DNA from: Bog-473 sp963706555
Lineage (GTDB): Bacteria > Actinomycetota > Acidimicrobiia > Acidimicrobiales > RAAP-2
NCBI GenBank assembly: GCA_963706555.1
Contig: OY970164.1
Span: forward strand, 1,488,001 to 1,552,000
Direction: 5' to 3'
Length of the DNA stretch: 64,000 nt
Shown here: one piece after another, positions 62,717 through 64,000 of the stretch
How positions within the stretch are numbered: the first letter of the stretch is position 1
How the letters are laid out: every line of letters starts with the position of its first letter
Notes under the pieces: generated by a model
Databases searched by the model: none
Told to the model about the DNA's origin: nothing
Seen by the model: only the letters and a program-made list of their open reading frames with translations
Translations under genes and position numbers: made by a program

Positions 62717-63415
62717 ATGTGCGACGACGCAGTCCGAGATCTTGGATCCTCGATCGACAACCGTCATCTTCTGCTGATCGGGGCCGGGCCCGGTCTTGGA
62801 ATCGCCGTGGCCCGTCGCTTCGCAGAAGGCGGCTATCGAGTGACCTTGGTCGCTCGAAGCACGGACGGACTCGGCCAGCTCGCTGGCGGCCTGGCTGACA
62901 CGGGAGCGCAGATCGGCACGATCGCAGCGGATGCCAGTGACCCTGAAGGTCTGGGAGCTCGAATCGGCGAGCTCTACAACGACCTTGGAGCGCCCGGAGT
63001 CATCATCTACAACGCAGTGATGGGGGCTCCGGACACACTCATGAGCTCGAGCGTCGAACACCTGCAGACGGCCTACGCAGTCGACGTCATCAGCGCCATT
63101 GTGGTGACACAGGTCGTCGCACCTGCCATGAGGGCGGCCGGCTCGGGCATCATCCTCGTGACGGGTGGGGGGTTCGCTGACTATCCGATTCCAGCCCTCG
63201 CCACCATTTCCCTGGGCAAAGCAGCGCTCCGATCCGCTGCCACCATGCTCGGAGCCGATTTGGAGCCCGATGGCATCCGCGTGGCGACATTGACGATCGC
63301 CGGGCAGATCGTTCCCGGCACTGCCTTCGATCCCGAGAACATCGCAAGACGCTATTGGGAAGTCGTCCATTCCGATGGTCCCTGGCAGGCAGAGTTTCGA
63401 TTTACCGGCGAATGA
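62717..63415 (+). CDS. Short-chain dehydrogenase-like protein lacking the active-site Tyr
   Basis: A 232-residue Rossmann protein. The nucleotide motif is LLIGAGPGLGIAVARRFAEGG, an atypical GxGxGLG variant. In the active-site helix the text reads TISLGKAALRSAATML: Lys is kept but the Tyr four residues before is Ile. The Ser of the strand before is replaced by ILVTGGGFADY. The C terminus ends with WEVVHSDGPWQAEFRF. ATG at 62717 has an AGGAAG site upstream. It may be a non-catalytic or altered SDR, or act on unusual substrates. Confidence 0.75.
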   Translation: MCDDAVRDLGSSIDNRHLLLIGAGPGLGIAVARRFAEGGYRVTLVARSTDGLGQLAGGLADTGAQIGTIAADASDPEGLGARIGELYNDLGAPGVIIYNAVMGAPDTLMSSSVEHLQTAYAVDVISAIVVTQVVAPAMRAAGSGIILVTGGGFADYPIPALATISLGKAALRSAATMLGADLEPDGIRVATLTIAGQIVPGTAFDPENIARRYWEVVHSDGPWQAEFRFTGE

Positions 63416-63457
63416 GCGGTGAGGGCTGAGGGGTTGCCGTCGTGACCGCTGACCGGA

Positions 63458-63640
63458 TTGGTCGAGAGCCTGATCGAGAGCGGCCGCTACCCGCTGCTGA
63501 CCCGTGTCGTCTTCGACGCGCGCGCCCTCCACGATCCCGACCGCCTCGAGCATGGCTTCGACCTGGGGCTCGAACGAGTTCTCGACGGCCTGGCGAGGAT
63601 CCTCCCCGAGGCCCGCGAAGGGGGAATCCGTGGGACCGAG
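63458..63640 (+). pseudogene. Remnant of a TetR-type regulator C-terminal domain
   Basis: The frame reads VESLIESGRYPLLTRVVFDARALHDPDRLEHGFDLGLERVLDGLARIL, which matches the ligand-domain end of a TetR regulator (long helix ending GLERVLDGLA). The helix-turn-helix half is absent upstream and the tail after it is unrelated. It sits in the 469-base gap between the SDR and the last gene and is most likely a truncated leftover. Confidence 0.55.
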
Positions 63641-63884
63641 GTCAGGCTCACAGCCAAATGTGAATACTTCGCAAGAGAAAAGACCTGGTCATCGCCAATA
63701 AATGGTCAACGGCTCTCAGCTGGAGACGGCTGTCCCTTCGTTTGCCCGCCTCTTCCGGTACCATTTCGCTGACTCACTCCACGCGAACGACCATGCCGGA
63801 CGAGTTCCGGTGACTGGCCGCAAGCATGCACAGGGTCGGGGTGGGCGACGAGCAGCGTCTTGGAACTGCAAATTAGGGGGGACA

Positions 63885-64000
63885 ATGAGATTCAAACGAT
63901 TAGGTGCTTTGATGCTGAGCGCGGCGACGGTCTGCATAGGCCTCATTGCGAGCGGAGCGAGTACTCCGGCGTCGGCCGCGAGTAGCGCTCCGATCACGAT
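63885..64000 (+). CDS. Secreted protein, start only (possible solute-binding protein)
   Basis: The gene runs off the window end. The first 38 codons give MRFKRLGALMLSAATV, a hydrophobic signal core and a cleavage region ASTPASAASS, followed by APIT. That start resembles periplasmic-type branched-chain solute-binding proteins of actinobacteria, but the visible length is too small to decide. AGGGGGG lies five bases before the ATG. Confidence 0.55.
   Translation, partial: MRFKRLGALMLSAATVCIGLIASGASTPASAASSAPIT

Noticed and set aside
55869..64000. Integrated element bounded by a tRNA-derived direct repeat
   Set aside because: I could not find a second copy of either tRNA 3' end nor an integrase or transposase gene inside the window.

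Overview
The window is high-GC DNA, roughly two thirds G+C by eye, packed with bacterial genes that often overlap by four bases (ATGA/GTGA). It looks like an actinomycete, most probably class Acidimicrobiia. The evidence is the menaquinol route built from a di-haem QcrC, a three-span QcrA and QcrB next to the actinobacterial subunit CtaF, a mycofactocin locus, HelD, and secreted proteins with the 42-residue GYWLVASDGG repeat that I associate with this class. The class assignment is an inference. Everything here was read by eye, with no searches run.

Layout. 0-1.6 kb: 3' part of a HelD-type helicase. 1.7-12.7 kb: respiratory genes in two facing blocks, ctaE-qcrC-qcrA-qcrB (+) and ctaC-ctaD-ctaF (-). 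Between them lie a SCO6745-like gene, an MFS exporter and a divergent arsR-SRPBCC-reductase operon with a palindromic operator candidate. 12.8-20 kb: metallo-beta-lactamase-fold hydrolase, tatA, a CopD-like protein, enoyl-CoA hydratase, a family 1 glycosidase, DedA and an alpha/beta hydrolase. 20-23.6 kb: a D-aminoacylase-type amidohydrolase and an ABC exporter whose ATPase is frameshifted in Walker A. 23.8-31 kb: mycofactocin locus, with an NDMA-dependent alcohol dehydrogenase, mftD and mftF on the minus strand, and mftA (36 codons), mftB, mftC, mftE and a mycofactocin-type SDR on the plus strand. 31-38 kb: a cell-wall amidase with five 126-bp repeats, a sphingosine-1-phosphate-lyase-like enzyme, a DUF35 protein, a divergent FtsH-like protease, a histidine phosphatase and a membrane protein. 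38-42.4 kb: alkylation repair (ogt, ada-alkA) and an acyl-CoA dehydrogenase pair. 42.8-48.4 kb: an HTH-like protein, the three-subunit proton-translocating transhydrogenase, and a large DoxX-like membrane protein with an unknown Met-rich outer domain. 48.4-55.8 kb: aldo/keto reductase, SRPBCC protein, sugar-isomerase/Gfo-Idh pair, ABC1 kinase, ferredoxin, gltX and a YdcF-like protein. 55.9-59.2 kb: tRNA-Gln, tRNA-Glu and then a looser accessory stretch with gene remnants, a sedolisin protease lacking its propeptide and a GDSL hydrolase. 59.5-64 kb: a catabolic-looking cassette (two amidohydrolases, an SDR lacking the usual Tyr), a TetR remnant and the start of a secreted protein.

How the parts fit. 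QcrCAB with CtaCDEF would form the menaquinol-to-oxygen supercomplex. The mycofactocin genes make a redox cofactor for alcohol and SDR dehydrogenases that cannot exchange their bound nicotinamide, and two such enzymes flank the biosynthesis genes. The transhydrogenase links NADH, NADPH and the proton gradient. GluRS sits beside tRNA-Glu and tRNA-Gln.

The most unusual feature is six apparent single-base frameshifts, all between 23.4 and 41.1 kb (ABC ATPase, mftE, SDR, lyase, membrane protein, acyl-CoA dehydrogenase). Four clearly fall in short G or C runs and the reading frames are otherwise well kept, so base-calling or assembly errors are more likely than true gene decay. I did not find a clearly new defence or mobile system. 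The best candidates for undescribed biology are the DoxX/Met-rich protein, the propeptide-less sedolisin, the repeat-bearing amidase and the FtsH-like protease.
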